Translations under genes and position numbers: made by a program
The notes under the pieces: generated by a model
What the model saw: the letters and a program-made list of their open reading frames with translations, nothing else
Database searches by the model: none
Told to the model about the DNA's origin: nothing
Assembly: GCF_030209835.1 (NCBI RefSeq)
Contig: NZ_JARVRF010000015.1
Coordinates: 62,001-126,000, forward strand
Source of the DNA: Arthrobacter sp. efr-133-R2A-120
Lineage (GTDB): Bacteria > Actinomycetota > Actinomycetes > Actinomycetales > Micrococcaceae
Direction: 5' to 3'
DNA: 64,000 nucleotides
Shown: positions 1 to 9,070 of the stretch, in pieces
Layout: the number at the start of each line of letters is the position of its first letter
Position numbering within the stretch: the stretch's first letter is position 1

Positions 1-3000
1 TCGCCGAGTTGCTTCTGGCAGTCGAGCGCGCTCCTTCGGTCACTGTGGCCGGTTGCAAGCAGCTGGCCTGGGATGCGGAACGCAGGCTCATCGACGCCGG
101 TCTGTCCACGAGCCGCTGGGCCGAACGGCTGACCCTCATTGAAGCCGACGAACTGGACCAGGGCCAGTACGACGGGCGCACAGACACTTTCGCGGTGAAT
201 TCCGCGGGCATGCTCATCCGCCGCGACGCCTGGGAACAGCTGGGCGGTTTCGACCCGGCGCTTCCCGGCGTGGGAGACGACGTCGATTTCTGCTGGCGCA
301 ACTGGCTCGCGGGCAACCGGGTTGTGGTGGTTCCGGCGGCGCGCATGTTCCACGTAGAGCACCGTCCCAACGGCTTGGCGACACCCGCCGCCGCACGCAA
401 GAGCCAAATCCACTTGAGGCTCACACACGCTTCGCCGTGGAAGGTTCCGCTGCACGCGCTCGGCGCGTTGCTCGGGAGCACGGTCAGGCTCGTCTTGAGC
501 ATCCTCGTTAAGGAGCCGGGTTACGGGATCTCCCAACTTGGCGCCACCCTTGCGGCGATTGGCCGTCCCCGCGCGATCTGGCGTTCCAGGGAGAACGCCG
601 CCCGGACGCGGCGCGTGCGACGTTCGATGGTCAAGGGCCTGCAGACTCCGCGGCGCGAGGTCTGGGCCCACCGCCGCTCCCTCGTCGAGGCGATTGGCGC
701 GGACGAATTCCAGGAGACCGATTCCCTGGCTCCGGAACCGAGCGGTGACGCCGGTGACGATTTCGTGGCCCTCGAAACGAATGAACGAGGCTGGATAGGG
801 ACGGGCGCAGTCGCCGCCGGATTTGTTGCGCTAGCCGCTTCCATCGTCGGGTTGCTGGGGCTCCTGGGGGCAAGCGGGGTGACGGGCGGAGGCCTGTTGC
901 CGTTGTCCGCCGCCGGGGACATTTGGCGGTCCGCGTCCAGTTGGTGGATCAGCTTAGGCGCTGGCTTGCCCGGACACGGGGATCCATTCGCCTACCTCCT
1001 GTGGCTTGTGTCATTGCTCGGGGGAGGCGACTCCAGCACAGCCGTCGTTTGGCTGTTGTTGCTGGCCATGCCACTGTCTGGCCTGGGCGCCTGGTTCGCC
1101 GCTGGCGCGATGACCACGCTGCGCCGTTACCGTTTTATTGCGGCCTTGGTCTGGGCCGGAGCACCAGCCCTCCAAGTCGCCTTGAACCAAGGAAGGGCCG
1201 GCGCCCTTCTCGCCCACGTCGCGATGCCCTTGCTGGTGCTGGCCCTCTTTCGAGCCACGGGATCGGCGCTGGGGCGGGGCACTACCTTGGACCAGATCCA
1301 GCCGTCCGGCCACGCCGCAGCCAAGCCGTTGCCGGGCAAGCCGGGCGTCAACGGCACTCCGTCGTGGACGGCTGCTGCCGCGGCGGGCCTGGCGCTGGCA
1401 GTCGTAGCGGCCTCTGCGCCATCCCTGCTTCCTCCCTTTGCCGTCCTCATTGTTTTTTGCGGCATCGCCTTGGGGCGGCGGGGGCGGACCATTTGGTGGT
1501 CACTGCTTCCGAGCGCTGCGCTCTTTGCGCCATATGTCCTCTCCGTCCTGGAACGGCCCCGCGCCATGCTGGCCGATCCGGGCCTGCCGCTGGGTTTCGA
1601 AGCCGCACCGTTGTGGCAGCAACTGCTTGGCCAACCCTTGAAATTCGATGCCAACGGCGGTTTGGCCGGCTTGGCGCTATTCGGCCCGTCGGGTATTCCG
1701 TGGGCGCTGGCGCTTGCCCTGCTGCTCGGCGCGCCGGTCCTGCTCCTGTCCATTGCCGCACTCTTTGTGCCCGGACGGCGGTCCCGCGTCACGCGTTTCC
1801 TCTGGGCCGGGGCCCTCTTGTTCCTCGCATGGGCATGGCTTGCCGGACACGTGGCAACCGGCGTCGACGGCAACGTGCTCGTCGCACCCTTCACCGGGCC
1901 GGCTGTTTCCGCCGCCGGGTTCGCCTTCCTGGGAGCGGCGATGATCGGCGCCGACAACCTCCTCCAGCTGAAGGCCAAGGCAGAAGACGGCCGCCCGGTC
2001 CAGCGCGCGGCAGTGCGGATCGTCTCCGCAGTAGCGACGCTTCTCCTCATTGCCGGACCCCTTGCAAGCATGGGCCTCTGGGCAACCCAGAATGTCCTGG
2101 CCAGCGCAGACACCTCGACTTCGAGCAGCGGCGCGCTTGGCACGCCGCGCCTGGTCCAGCCCTCAGGGCCGGGCACATTGCCGGCCACCGCCGTCGACCA
2201 CGGCCAGGGGCCGGAACAGACCCGTACGCTGGTCATCACCGCCGGTGAGAACGGTGGCTACACGTCATCCCTCATGCGCGGAGCCGGAACTACATTGGAC
2301 TCGCTCTCCACTGTCGCTGCGGGACGTTCCATCGTGGGATCACCCGGACAGGAACGCCTTGTGGCCGACGACGACGCCACCGCCTCCATCCGGAACGCCG
2401 TGGCCACGATTGTCGCGGGATCAGGCGTAGACCCCCGGCCCGGCCTTGAGCAGCTCGGCGCCGGATTCGTGGTTCTGAAGTCGGCCGACACCGCTGCCCA
2501 GTTGACGGCCAACCGGATCGATTCCGTTCCCGGCCTGGTGGCAGTGGGCAAGACCGATTCCGGGTGGCTGTGGCGGGTCACTCCGCTCAACCAGGCCGCC
2601 GCAGCCGACGCCGAGACGGCGCACCGTGTCAGGGTGGTGGATGCCAAGGGTGCCGTTGTTGCCCTCTTGCCCTCCCTTGGAACCACTGCCGCCGGCAACA
2701 TCCCGGCAGGCGGGGACGGACGCCTTGTAGTGCTCGCCGAGCGGGCAGACGCCGGCTGGAGCGCTTGGTTGGATGGCCGCCCACTGAGCCCGACGACGTC
2801 CGGATGGGCCCAGGCATTCACGTTGCCTTCCGCAGGCGGCCAGATCGAGATCCGCTACACCACCGTCTGGGAGCCTTGGCTCAGCATCCTGCAGGCCGTC
2901 GTCATCGGATTGACCGCGGTGCTGGCCATCCCCATGCCCGCCCGCAGGCCGAAGGCCGGCCTCCTGAAGGAACAAAACTCTCTCCGTAAGGAGTACAGCA

Positions 3001-3008
3001 GTGTCTGA
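1..3008 (+). CDS. GT2 family glycosyltransferase, large multi-pass membrane protein (5' end outside window)
   Basis: The reading frame is open from the first bases (codons start at base 3), so the true start lies upstream. The first ~120 residues are the C-terminal half of a GT-A glycosyltransferase: SAGMLIRRDAWEQLGGFDP followed by GDDVDFCWR is the acceptor-side ED/W region of family 2 enzymes. A hydrophilic linker follows, then roughly ten or more hydrophobic segments (about residues 260-700), then a soluble, probably extracellular C-terminal domain of about 270 residues and a final membrane segment near residue 970. The stop overlaps the DUF5719 gene by 8 bp, so the two are co-transcribed. 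The layout is that of actinobacterial cell-wall glycan transferases; donor and acceptor cannot be read from the sequence. Confidence 0.85.
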   Translation, partial: AELLLAVERAPSVTVAGCKQLAWDAERRLIDAGLSTSRWAERLTLIEADELDQGQYDGRTDTFAVNSAGMLIRRDAWEQLGGFDPALPGVGDDVDFCWRNWLAGNRVVVVPAARMFHVEHRPNGLATPAAARKSQIHLRLTHASPWKVPLHALGALLGSTVRLVLSILVKEPGYGISQLGATLAAIGRPRAIWRSRENAARTRRVRRSMVKGLQTPRREVWAHRRSLVEAIGADEFQETDSLAPEPSGDAGDDFVALETNERGWIGTGAVAAGFVALAASIVGLLGLLGASGVTGGGLLPLSAAGDIWRSASSWWISLGAGLPGHGDPFAYLLWLVSLLGGGDSSTAVVWLLLLAMPLSGLGAWFAAGAMTTLRRYRFIAALVWAGAPALQVALNQGRAGALLAHVAMPLLVLALFRATGSALGRGTTLDQIQPSGHAAAKPLPGKPGVNGTPSWTAAAAAGLALAVVAASAPSLLPPFAVLIVFCGIALGRRGRTIWWSLLPSAALFAPYVLSVLERPRAMLADPGLPLGFEAAPLWQQLLGQPLKFDANGGLAGLALFGPSGIPWALALALLLGAPVLLLSIAALFVPGRRSRVTRFLWAGALLFLAWAWLAGHVATGVDGNVLVAPFTGPAVSAAGFAFLGAAMIGADNLLQLKAKAEDGRPVQRAAVRIVSAVATLLLIAGPLASMGLWATQNVLASADTSTSSSGALGTPRLVQPSGPGTLPATAVDHGQGPEQTRTLVITAGENGGYTSSLMRGAGTTLDSLSTVAAGRSIVGSPGQERLVADDDATASIRNAVATIVAGSGVDPRPGLEQLGAGFVVLKSADTAAQLTANRIDSVPGLVAVGKTDSGWLWRVTPLNQAAAADAETAHRVRVVDAKGAVVALLPSLGTTAAGNIPAGGDGRLVVLAERADAGWSAWLDGRPLSPTTSGWAQAFTLPSAGGQIEIRYTTVWEPWLSILQAVVIGLTAVLAIPMPARRPKAGLLKEQNSLRKEYSSV

Positions 3009-4644
3009 CAACCAAGACCCGGCACCCAAGGTCAGCGCGGGGTCAAGGAAGCGCAGCCAGCGCAAAGCCGGAAACAAGAACAAGGCCGTCGTGTTGGGAG
3101 CACTTTCCGCAACGTTGCTCCTTGCTGCCGGGGCCGGGATGGTGTCGGCAGCATCGATCGTGCCGTCCCCGTCGGGAAGCAAAACGGTGGACATGTCCCT
3201 TGCGGATGTCCCCGCAGGCAGGACAACCGCGGTGTGTCCGGCTCCTCCCCGCCTCCCCGAAGGAATCGCCGCGGGCACCGACACCCAGTTCAACCCGGTT
3301 TCACGTTCGGCAAAGAGCTTCCTGGATGCCGTGGTGCTCAGCGACGCTAGCGGATCCGTTCCGGGGAGCAACCTGGCCTCGCTCGGTGGCTCCGCTATCG
3401 CAGACATTGCCAAGCCTCCCGCGACCACCCAAGCCCCTGCGTCCGGGCCGCCGGTGCTTAACGCCGGCGTCGTGGCCCAGAGGCCCGCGGGCGAGGTCAC
3501 CGTCGTGGGCGCCGATCCCATCAGCGGCCAGAAGGCGGCGGTAGCGGGCTTGATGAGCTACACCGCCAGCGACGGCGATCTCCGCGGACTGGCGGCGGCA
3601 CCCTGCCAGCAGCCGGTCAACGATGCATGGCTCCTGGGAGCGAACACCGCACTGGGGCGGACAGCGGTTTTGAACATCAGCAACGCCTCAGGCACGCCGG
3701 CCACCGTCAACCTTGAGCTGTTCGGTGCCCGTGGACAGATCCAAGCCCCGGACAGCCGTGGCTTGCTCGTTTCGCCGGGAGCGACGCGGTCCATCAACTT
3801 GGCCGGACTGGCCCCGAACGAGGGCCAGCTCTCGGTGCATCTGCGCAGCAGCGGCGGCCCGGTCGCGGCAACCATCCAGCAGAGCGTTCTCCGGGGCCTC
3901 ACCGCAGGTGGCGTCGAGCTCATTACTCCCGGTGCCGGCGCCGCTGATTCCCAGGTCATGACCGGGGTGGACGTCCAGGATCCGGCCGCCGTGAAGTCAC
4001 TCGCGGACAAGCCCGGGTTTGCCGACGTCGTTCCGGCCTTGCAGATTACCGTCCCCGGTCCTGTTGACGCCGTGGTGGATGTGCGCTTGTACGGGCCGAA
4101 CGGCCAGCGCGCCTTGCCCGGTGGGGGAGCGGTGACTGCCAAAGCGGGTTCGGTTACCGAAGTGCCGCTCACCGGCATCCCGGCCGGCATGTATACCGTC
4201 AGTGCTACTTCGGATGTTTCCTTCGCCGCGTCCTCCCGCGTAACGCGTGGGCTCAAAGCCGGGGATCCTGTTGATTTCGCCTGGTCTCCGGCCGCGGTCC
4301 GTTTGGGCAGCCAGCATGTGATGGCGGTGCCCCAAGGCGGCACCCGTTTCCTGAGCTTCGGCGTGCCGACGGGCCGGGCCACGGTCAGTTACACGCCGGT
4401 CACTTCGGACGGCAAGGTCCACAAGACGGAAACCGTCGACATCGCCGGGGGGACCACCTCGGTCATCGGCGTGCCGGATAAGTCCGACGGCGCCACAGTC
4501 TCCGGCTACATCGTGTCGGCGGCAGGGGACGCGGCCTACGGCGCGCTCGTGCTTGGCGAGGCCGATCAGCCCGGGGTTTCGGTCCTGACCATCCAGGATG
4601 GCGCTGCGGGGCATGAAAAAGTACAGGTCACGCTGGGTTACTGA
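3001..4644 (+). CDS. DUF5719 family secreted/membrane-anchored protein
   Basis: 547 residues from a GTG start that overlaps the upstream glycosyltransferase stop by 8 bp; an AAGGAG-type ribosome site lies at about 2986-2991, inside the upstream gene. A basic N-terminus (about 30 residues) precedes one hydrophobic segment (about residues 31-52), then a long extracytoplasmic region of Ala/Gly/Val-rich beta-type sequence. This matches the DUF5719 family, which accompanies this glycosyltransferase in actinobacteria; its function is unknown. No catalytic motif was seen. The gene ends convergent with the zincin-like gene, the two 3' ends overlapping by 7 bp. Confidence 0.75.
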   Translation: MSDNQDPAPKVSAGSRKRSQRKAGNKNKAVVLGALSATLLLAAGAGMVSAASIVPSPSGSKTVDMSLADVPAGRTTAVCPAPPRLPEGIAAGTDTQFNPVSRSAKSFLDAVVLSDASGSVPGSNLASLGGSAIADIAKPPATTQAPASGPPVLNAGVVAQRPAGEVTVVGADPISGQKAAVAGLMSYTASDGDLRGLAAAPCQQPVNDAWLLGANTALGRTAVLNISNASGTPATVNLELFGARGQIQAPDSRGLLVSPGATRSINLAGLAPNEGQLSVHLRSSGGPVAATIQQSVLRGLTAGGVELITPGAGAADSQVMTGVDVQDPAAVKSLADKPGFADVVPALQITVPGPVDAVVDVRLYGPNGQRALPGGGAVTAKAGSVTEVPLTGIPAGMYTVSATSDVSFAASSRVTRGLKAGDPVDFAWSPAAVRLGSQHVMAVPQGGTRFLSFGVPTGRATVSYTPVTSDGKVHKTETVDIAGGTTSVIGVPDKSDGATVSGYIVSAAGDAAYGALVLGEADQPGVSVLTIQDGAAGHEKVQVTLGY

Positions 4645-5156
4645 TAACGACGGCGGTAAACGGGGTCCAGGGTCTCCGGAGGCACTCCAAGCATTTCGGC
4701 GGTGTACTCGACGACGACGTCGTGCACCAGGTCCTGGAGGTCCTCGCGTCCGCCGGTGGTGTGCTCGACGACGCGCCGATAGATGGTGATGACGGGTCCT
4801 GCGCCGCGGGCCGCCGGAGTGTATGAGCCCAGCGGGGCCGCGGTTCCCTCAGCCACCAGTTGCTCAAGGTTCGGCGGGATCTCGTCGACGGCGAACGCTA
4901 CGCCGTCGAGCCGTTTGCCCCACATATCCTGCAGCCGTTCCGCGGAATCGAGCACGAGGTCGTCGAACCTTTCGGCGCGCGTCCGGTAGCCGGGAAGGTT
5001 GGGAAGGATGATTTCACCGCGCAAGCCCCGCCCGTGGCGGTTCCTGCGGCGCTCCCTGAAGCCGCGTGCGGACGTGCCCGCCGTCGTCGTTTCCGGGCTG
5101 TCCCCGGTGTCGGACAAATGGACTGTGAAGCCCGGAACGTGGTGCTGTGACTGCAT
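4638..5156 (-). CDS. Zincin-like metallopeptidase family protein with lost active site
   Basis: 172 residues from an ATG at 5156. The middle (ILPNLPGYRTRAERFDDLV, then VAFAVDEIPPNLEQL) is typical of the short zincin-like (DUF1025) proteins that sit beside DUF3499 in actinobacteria (Rv3259 context). In catalytic members of that family a VVHEIAHHFG-type helix carries HExxHH. Here the matching helix reads VVVEYTAEMLG, so every zinc ligand is gone; I infer a structural or regulatory role rather than proteolysis. It is divergent from DUF3499, with about 97 bp between the two start codons. Confidence 0.7.
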   Translation of the reverse strand: MQSQHHVPGFTVHLSDTGDSPETTTAGTSARGFRERRRNRHGRGLRGEIILPNLPGYRTRAERFDDLVLDSAERLQDMWGKRLDGVAFAVDEIPPNLEQLVAEGTAAPLGSYTPAARGAGPVITIYRRVVEHTTGGREDLQDLVHDVVVEYTAEMLGVPPETLDPVYRRRYQ

Positions 5157-5239
5157 ATATCGACTCTAGACCCGTGATTCCGCCAACGCGACATAATGCC
5201 CGTAAAGAGGCAATGCACCGCGTCGCGGCCAAGTGCGGC

Positions 5240-5245
5240 TAATCT
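5240..5245 (+). promoter_or_regulatory. -10 element TAATCT of a probable leaderless promoter
   Basis: TAATCT ends 8 nt before the GTG at 5254, so transcription would start at or within a base or two of the start codon. A clear -35 is not visible. Confidence 0.5.
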
Positions 5246-5253
5246 GGGATGTT

Positions 5254-5628
5254 GTGGGTGCCATTCGTCAGTGTTCCAGATCAGCCTGCCGCCAATCCGC
5301 GGTAGCTACTTTGACGTACGTCTACGCCGAATCCACGGCGGTGCTTGGTCCGTTGGCTACGTACGCCGAGCCGCATTCCTACGATCTGTGCGCCCAGCAT
5401 GCCGAGTCGCTGACCGTACCGCGGGGCTGGGAAGTCATGCGGCTCGCCATGCCGTCCTCGCCCCCACAGCCCGGACCGGACGATCTCCTTGCCCTGGCCA
5501 ACGCCGTGCGCGAAGCCGCGTCCGCCCCGGCCGCACCGGAACAGCGCACTGTCCGCGCACCCTTTGACGGACCGGCCCCCGTAGAAGGAACCAGGCGCCA
5601 CCTGCGCATCCTGCGCGATCCCTCCTGA
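5254..5628 (+). CDS. DUF3499 family protein
   Basis: 124 residues from GTG 5254, giving the family-typical beginning MGAIRQCSRSACRQ; an upstream in-frame GTG at 5233 is possible but would add seven atypical residues. Paired cysteines (CSRSAC near the start and LCAQH around residue 45) look like a small zinc-binding fold. The C-terminus carries a basic tail (GTRRHLRILRDPS). Function is unknown. In mycobacteria this gene is followed by manB and manA; here the next gene is Trm112, with 160 bp of non-coding DNA in between. Confidence 0.75.
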   Translation: MGAIRQCSRSACRQSAVATLTYVYAESTAVLGPLATYAEPHSYDLCAQHAESLTVPRGWEVMRLAMPSSPPQPGPDDLLALANAVREAASAPAAPEQRTVRAPFDGPAPVEGTRRHLRILRDPS

Positions 5629-5678
5629 CTCCCGGGGCAACGGGAACCGCGTCGTCTGACGCCGTGTGTCGACGCTCC

Positions 5679-5729
5679 CTGTGTGACAAGCTGTGTGACA
5701 CCGTTCCCTGCGCCGCCGGGTTGTACTCT
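5679..5729 (+). promoter_or_regulatory. Direct repeat CTGTGTGACA x2 and candidate -10 upstream of Trm112/ahcY
   Basis: CTGTGTGACA occurs at 5679-5688 and again at 5691-5700 (12-bp period). A -10-like TACTCT lies at 5724-5729, about 60 nt before the Trm112 start. This is the only evident promoter region for Trm112 and ahcY. The repeat has the spacing of a regulator site on one face of the helix, but the regulator is unknown. Confidence 0.4.
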
Positions 5730-5789
5730 GGAAGCTGCCATATCTGTCCAAAGCGGCGTCCGCGAGATGCCATCCAGGGAGCTTCAACC

Positions 5790-6029
5790 ATGCCAAAGGT
5801 CAGTCCTGAATTGTTGTCCATCCTGCGGTGCCCCGTCACCGGGTCCCCGCTGGAGCAGGACGGCGAGGAACTTGTCTCGACGGCCGCGGCTGCCTCGGGC
5901 GAAAAGCTCCGCTATGCCATCCAGGACGGAATCCCCTTGCTCCTGCCCCCGGAGCTGCTGGCCGCCGCCAACGCCGCTGCCCCAGACCAACATGACGGAG
6001 CCCAGCACGACGGCCCCCTCCACGCCTGA
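5790..6029 (+). CDS. Trm112 family protein
   Basis: 79 residues from ATG 5790, with AGGGAG 9 nt upstream. The start LLSILRCPVTGSPLEQDG and DGIPLLLPPE are the Trm112/YcaR signature of small zinc-ribbon-like proteins that activate methyltransferases. Of the usual cysteine pairs only one cysteine (RCPV) remains. A longer frame opens upstream at 5664, but its extra residues are not family-like. It lies 42 bp before ahcY and is probably co-transcribed with it, placing a methyltransferase partner beside the SAH-recycling enzyme. Confidence 0.8.
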   Translation: MPKVSPELLSILRCPVTGSPLEQDGEELVSTAAAASGEKLRYAIQDGIPLLLPPELLAAANAAAPDQHDGAQHDGPLHA

Positions 6030-6071
6030 GCCCCACCTGACTTGACCATTCGGTACTTCCAAAGGACTTCC

Positions 6072-7553
6072 ATGACTTTCGACTACAAGGTTGCAGACAT
6101 CTCCCTGGCTGAAGCCGGCCGCCACCAGATTCGCCTGGCCGAGCACGAAATGCCGGGACTCATGTCGTTGCGCGCCGAGTTCGGTCCGAGCCAGCCGCTC
6201 AAGGGCGCGCGCATTGCGGGATCCCTGCACATGACCGTACAGACCGCGGTGCTCATCGAGACGCTGACAGCCCTCGGCGCCGAGGTGCGCTGGGCCTCGT
6301 GCAACATCTTCTCCACGCAGGACGAGGCCGCTGCCGCCGTCGTGGTCGGCAAGGGTACTGTCGAGGATCCCCAAGGCGTTCCGGTGTTCGCTTGGAAGGG
6401 CGAGACCCTCGACGAATACTGGTGGACTGCCGAGCAGATCCTCAGCTGGCCGGGCGCTGACGCCAACCCGGAGTTGGGTCCCAACATGATCCTCGACGAC
6501 GGCGGCGACGCCACGCTGCTGGTCCACAAGGGCGTCGAGTTCGAAGCTGCGGGCGCGGTGCCGGCCGCCGCGGAAAACGATCCCGAAGAGTATGCACTCG
6601 TCCTTGACGTGCTGCGCAAGAGCCTTGCCGCCGATCCGAAGAAGTGGACCCGCATCGCCGCCGGCATCCGTGGCGTGAGCGAGGAAACCACCACGGGCGT
6701 GCACCGTCTCTACCAGCTCGCCGAACAGGGCAAGCTCCTTTTCCCGGCCATCAACGTCAACGACTCGGTGACCAAGAGCAAATTCGACAACAAGTACGGC
6801 ATCCGCCACTCCCTGCCGGACGGCATCAACCGCGCGACGGATGTCCTCATGGGCGGCAAGGTTGCGGTCGTCTGCGGCTACGGCGACGTCGGCAAGGGCG
6901 CCGCCGAGGCGCTCCGCGGCCAGGGTTCGCGCGTGATCGTGACGGAGATCGACCCCATCTGCGCACTCCAGGCAGCCATGGACGGCTACCAGGTGGCCAA
7001 GCTGGAATCGGTGTTGGAACAGGGCGACATCTTCATCACCACTACGGGCAACAAGGACGTCATCATGGCCTCCGACATGCTCCGCATGAAGAACAAAGCG
7101 ATCGTGGGCAATATCGGCCACTTCGACAATGAGATCGACATGGCCGGACTGGCAAAGATTCCCGGCGTTCGGAAGGTCGAAATCAAGCCGCAAGTGCACG
7201 AGTGGGTGTTCGCCGCAGCCGACGGCCGCGAAGAGCGATCGATCATCGTGCTTTCCGAAGGCCGCCTCCTGAACCTGGGCAACGCGACAGGCCACCCTTC
7301 GTTCGTCATGAGCAACTCCTTCGCCAACCAGACGATCGCCCAGATCGAGCTGTGGACCAAGAAGGACCAGCCCGAGGCCGAGCGCGAATACTCGAACCAG
7401 GTTTACGTGCTGCCCAAGATCCTCGACGAGAAGGTCGCCCGGCTGCACCTGGATGCTTTGGGCGTGGAATTGACCGAGCTCAGCAAGGAACAGGCGGAAT
7501 ACCTGGACCTTGACGTGGCCGGTCCATACAAGCCGGAACACTACCGGTACTGA
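6072..7553 (+). CDS. ahcY: Adenosylhomocysteinase (S-adenosyl-L-homocysteine hydrolase)
   Basis: 493 residues. The enzyme reversibly hydrolyses SAH to adenosine and homocysteine in the activated-methyl cycle and is a cytosolic NAD-dependent tetramer. Visible family motifs: [16 protein letters not shown] near the N-terminus, [26 protein letters not shown] (substrate lysine and aspartate region), [15 protein letters not shown] (Rossmann NAD site) and the C-terminal KPEHYRY. The ATG at 6072 has AAAGGA upstream and matches family length; an in-frame TTG at 6042 would only add ten residues. A perfect hairpin follows the stop. Confidence 0.97.
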   Translation: MTFDYKVADISLAEAGRHQIRLAEHEMPGLMSLRAEFGPSQPLKGARIAGSLHMTVQTAVLIETLTALGAEVRWASCNIFSTQDEAAAAVVVGKGTVEDPQGVPVFAWKGETLDEYWWTAEQILSWPGADANPELGPNMILDDGGDATLLVHKGVEFEAAGAVPAAAENDPEEYALVLDVLRKSLAADPKKWTRIAAGIRGVSEETTTGVHRLYQLAEQGKLLFPAINVNDSVTKSKFDNKYGIRHSLPDGINRATDVLMGGKVAVVCGYGDVGKGAAEALRGQGSRVIVTEIDPICALQAAMDGYQVAKLESVLEQGDIFITTTGNKDVIMASDMLRMKNKAIVGNIGHFDNEIDMAGLAKIPGVRKVEIKPQVHEWVFAAADGREERSIIVLSEGRLLNLGNATGHPSFVMSNSFANQTIAQIELWTKKDQPEAEREYSNQVYVLPKILDEKVARLHLDALGVELTELSKEQAEYLDLDVAGPYKPEHYRY

Positions 7554-7560
7554 GAGCACC

Positions 7561-7594
7561 GGCTGGGAGCACGCCTGCAGGCGTGCTCCCAGCC
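7561..7594. terminator. 34-bp perfect inverted repeat after ahcY
   Basis: Two 17-base arms beginning GGCTGGGAGC are exact reverse complements with no spacer, starting 7 bp after the ahcY stop. The GC-rich hairpin is very stable but lacks a U-tract, a form common in high-GC actinobacteria. Confidence 0.75.
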
Positions 7595-7613
7595 AATATC
7601 AAGCCGCACCCTC

Positions 7614-7671
7614 TAGGATGCGGCTGTGACATGAGTTTTTTGGGGGGCGTGGGTTTCTTGGGGGGCGTGAG
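7614..7671 (+). promoter_or_regulatory. -10-like element and 18-bp tandem repeat upstream of first L,D-transpeptidase
   Basis: TAGGAT (7614-7619) is a -10 candidate for the L,D-transpeptidase gene. In the leader, TTGGGGGGCGTG is repeated exactly at 7640-7651 and 7658-7669 (18-bp period, with flanking T-runs). The G-run repeat directly precedes the start region and could affect translation or allow slippage variation. Confidence 0.4.
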
Positions 7672-7688
7672 TTTTGGAGAAAACAGGA

Positions 7689-8966
7689 ATGGGTCTTAAT
7701 CCCGACGGCGAGCAAGCGGACACTTTCGAGCATGTGGATGGTGCGCCGACGAAGCGAAGCAGGTTCCGCAAGGTCGCCTGGATCGTGGTTGTCTGCCTCA
7801 TTGCCGCGCTCAGTGGCACGTTCGCCGCAGTGGCTCCGCATGCGGCCAGTGCGGCCATCGAGTCCGAGGGATCCTCAGGTGAACGCAGCGAGGCCGCAGC
7901 CGTGCTGCCCGTCGTGAAGCCCGCCACGGTGGTTGCCTCGCCTGCTAGCGGGGCCAAGCAAGTGAACCCGGCTGCGCCCGTCACCATCAGCGTCAAGGAC
8001 GGAACCCTGGACAGGGTCTCCTTGACGAGTTCCCAAGGCAAGACTGTTGACGGTGCGTTGACCCCGGATGGGCTGAGCTGGACCGCGTCCACGCCCCTCG
8101 AATTCAACTCCTCCTACACCTTCAATTACACCGTCGCGGATGCTGCCGGCCGCGCAACGTCGAAGACCGGATCCTTCACGACGGTTTCCACCCAGAACGA
8201 GGCAGACGCCGCCATGTACCCCCTGGACGGGTCCAAGGTAGGCGTGGCGCAGCCCCTCCAGCTCACGTTCAGTGAACCCGTGGTCAACAAAGCAGCCGTC
8301 GAGAAGGCCATCAAGGTCACGTCCACCTCGGGCCAGGCCGGGGCCTTCCACTGGTTCAGCGACACCATGGTGCGCTACCGTCCGGAAAACTTCTGGGCAG
8401 CGAACAGCACTGTGACAGTGGACCTCAAGCTGTTCGGGGTGGACTTCGGCAACGGCCAGATCGGCAACTTCAACAAGACGAACACCTTCAAGATCGGCGA
8501 TAAGAAGGTGGCGGTGGCCGACGCGGTTGCCCACACGTTCACGGTCAGTGTCAACGACCAGCAAGTGGGCCAGTGGCCGGACACTATGGGCGACACCAGG
8601 TTCCCTTCCGCGCGCGGCTACTTGGTGCTCATGGAAAAGTACCGGGTAGAACACATGGATGCCTCCACCATTGGCCTCAAGCCGGGGGATCCGGCCTACT
8701 ACGGACAGCTTGATGTCAACTACGCCACGCGCCTGACGCCGAGCGGCGAGTTCATCCACCAGGCCACGGACACGGCTATGCCATACGTCGGTGTCACGAA
8801 CCTCTCGCATGGTTGCATCGGTTTGGGAGCGGACGGGGCGAAATGGGTGTACGACAACATGACAACCGGAGACGTCGTCCAAGTGGTCAACACCGAGGGT
8901 GACTACGCCAACTACGACGACGGTTTTGGCGACTGGAACATCCCCTGGGCGCAATACGCCAACTGA
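7689..8966 (+). CDS. L,D-transpeptidase with Ig-like domains (YkuD family)
   Basis: 425 residues. It forms 3-3 peptidoglycan cross-links outside the membrane. One N-terminal membrane segment (about residues 28-50) leads to two Ig-like domains (about residues 80-270) as in mycobacterial Ldt proteins. The C-terminal YkuD domain ends with the catalytic site NLSHGCIGLG, with Cys as nucleophile; the usual Arg/Asn after the cysteine-hydrophobic pair is Gly. ATG 7689 is preferred because GGAG lies 9 nt upstream; a TTG at 7674 is in frame. A close paralogue follows about 100 bp downstream. Confidence 0.9.
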   Translation: MGLNPDGEQADTFEHVDGAPTKRSRFRKVAWIVVVCLIAALSGTFAAVAPHAASAAIESEGSSGERSEAAAVLPVVKPATVVASPASGAKQVNPAAPVTISVKDGTLDRVSLTSSQGKTVDGALTPDGLSWTASTPLEFNSSYTFNYTVADAAGRATSKTGSFTTVSTQNEADAAMYPLDGSKVGVAQPLQLTFSEPVVNKAAVEKAIKVTSTSGQAGAFHWFSDTMVRYRPENFWAANSTVTVDLKLFGVDFGNGQIGNFNKTNTFKIGDKKVAVADAVAHTFTVSVNDQQVGQWPDTMGDTRFPSARGYLVLMEKYRVEHMDASTIGLKPGDPAYYGQLDVNYATRLTPSGEFIHQATDTAMPYVGVTNLSHGCIGLGADGAKWVYDNMTTGDVVQVVNTEGDYANYDDGFGDWNIPWAQYAN

Positions 8967-9070
8967 TAGGGCGCGCCTAGCCGCACGGCCCGGGACGCAT
9001 CAGTACCCCGGTAGACTTGGCGGGTCAGTCTTGGGGGCTGGCGTTTTGCCGGGGGATGTGGAGTTGCACT

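Noticed and set aside
923-2248. 441-codon plus-strand frame inside the glycosyltransferase gene
   Set aside because: Arg/Pro/Gly-rich out-of-frame translation of the membrane domain; no start signal or domain.
5629-6071. SAH riboswitch before ahcY
   Set aside because: The gap between Trm112 and ahcY is 42 bp and the region before Trm112 lacks the expected pseudoknot core.
5784-7559. 591-codon open frame on the minus strand opposite ahcY
   Set aside because: Its codon third positions mirror the ahcY frame, it has no family-like sequence and overlaps a certain gene completely; such antisense frames are normal in high-GC DNA.
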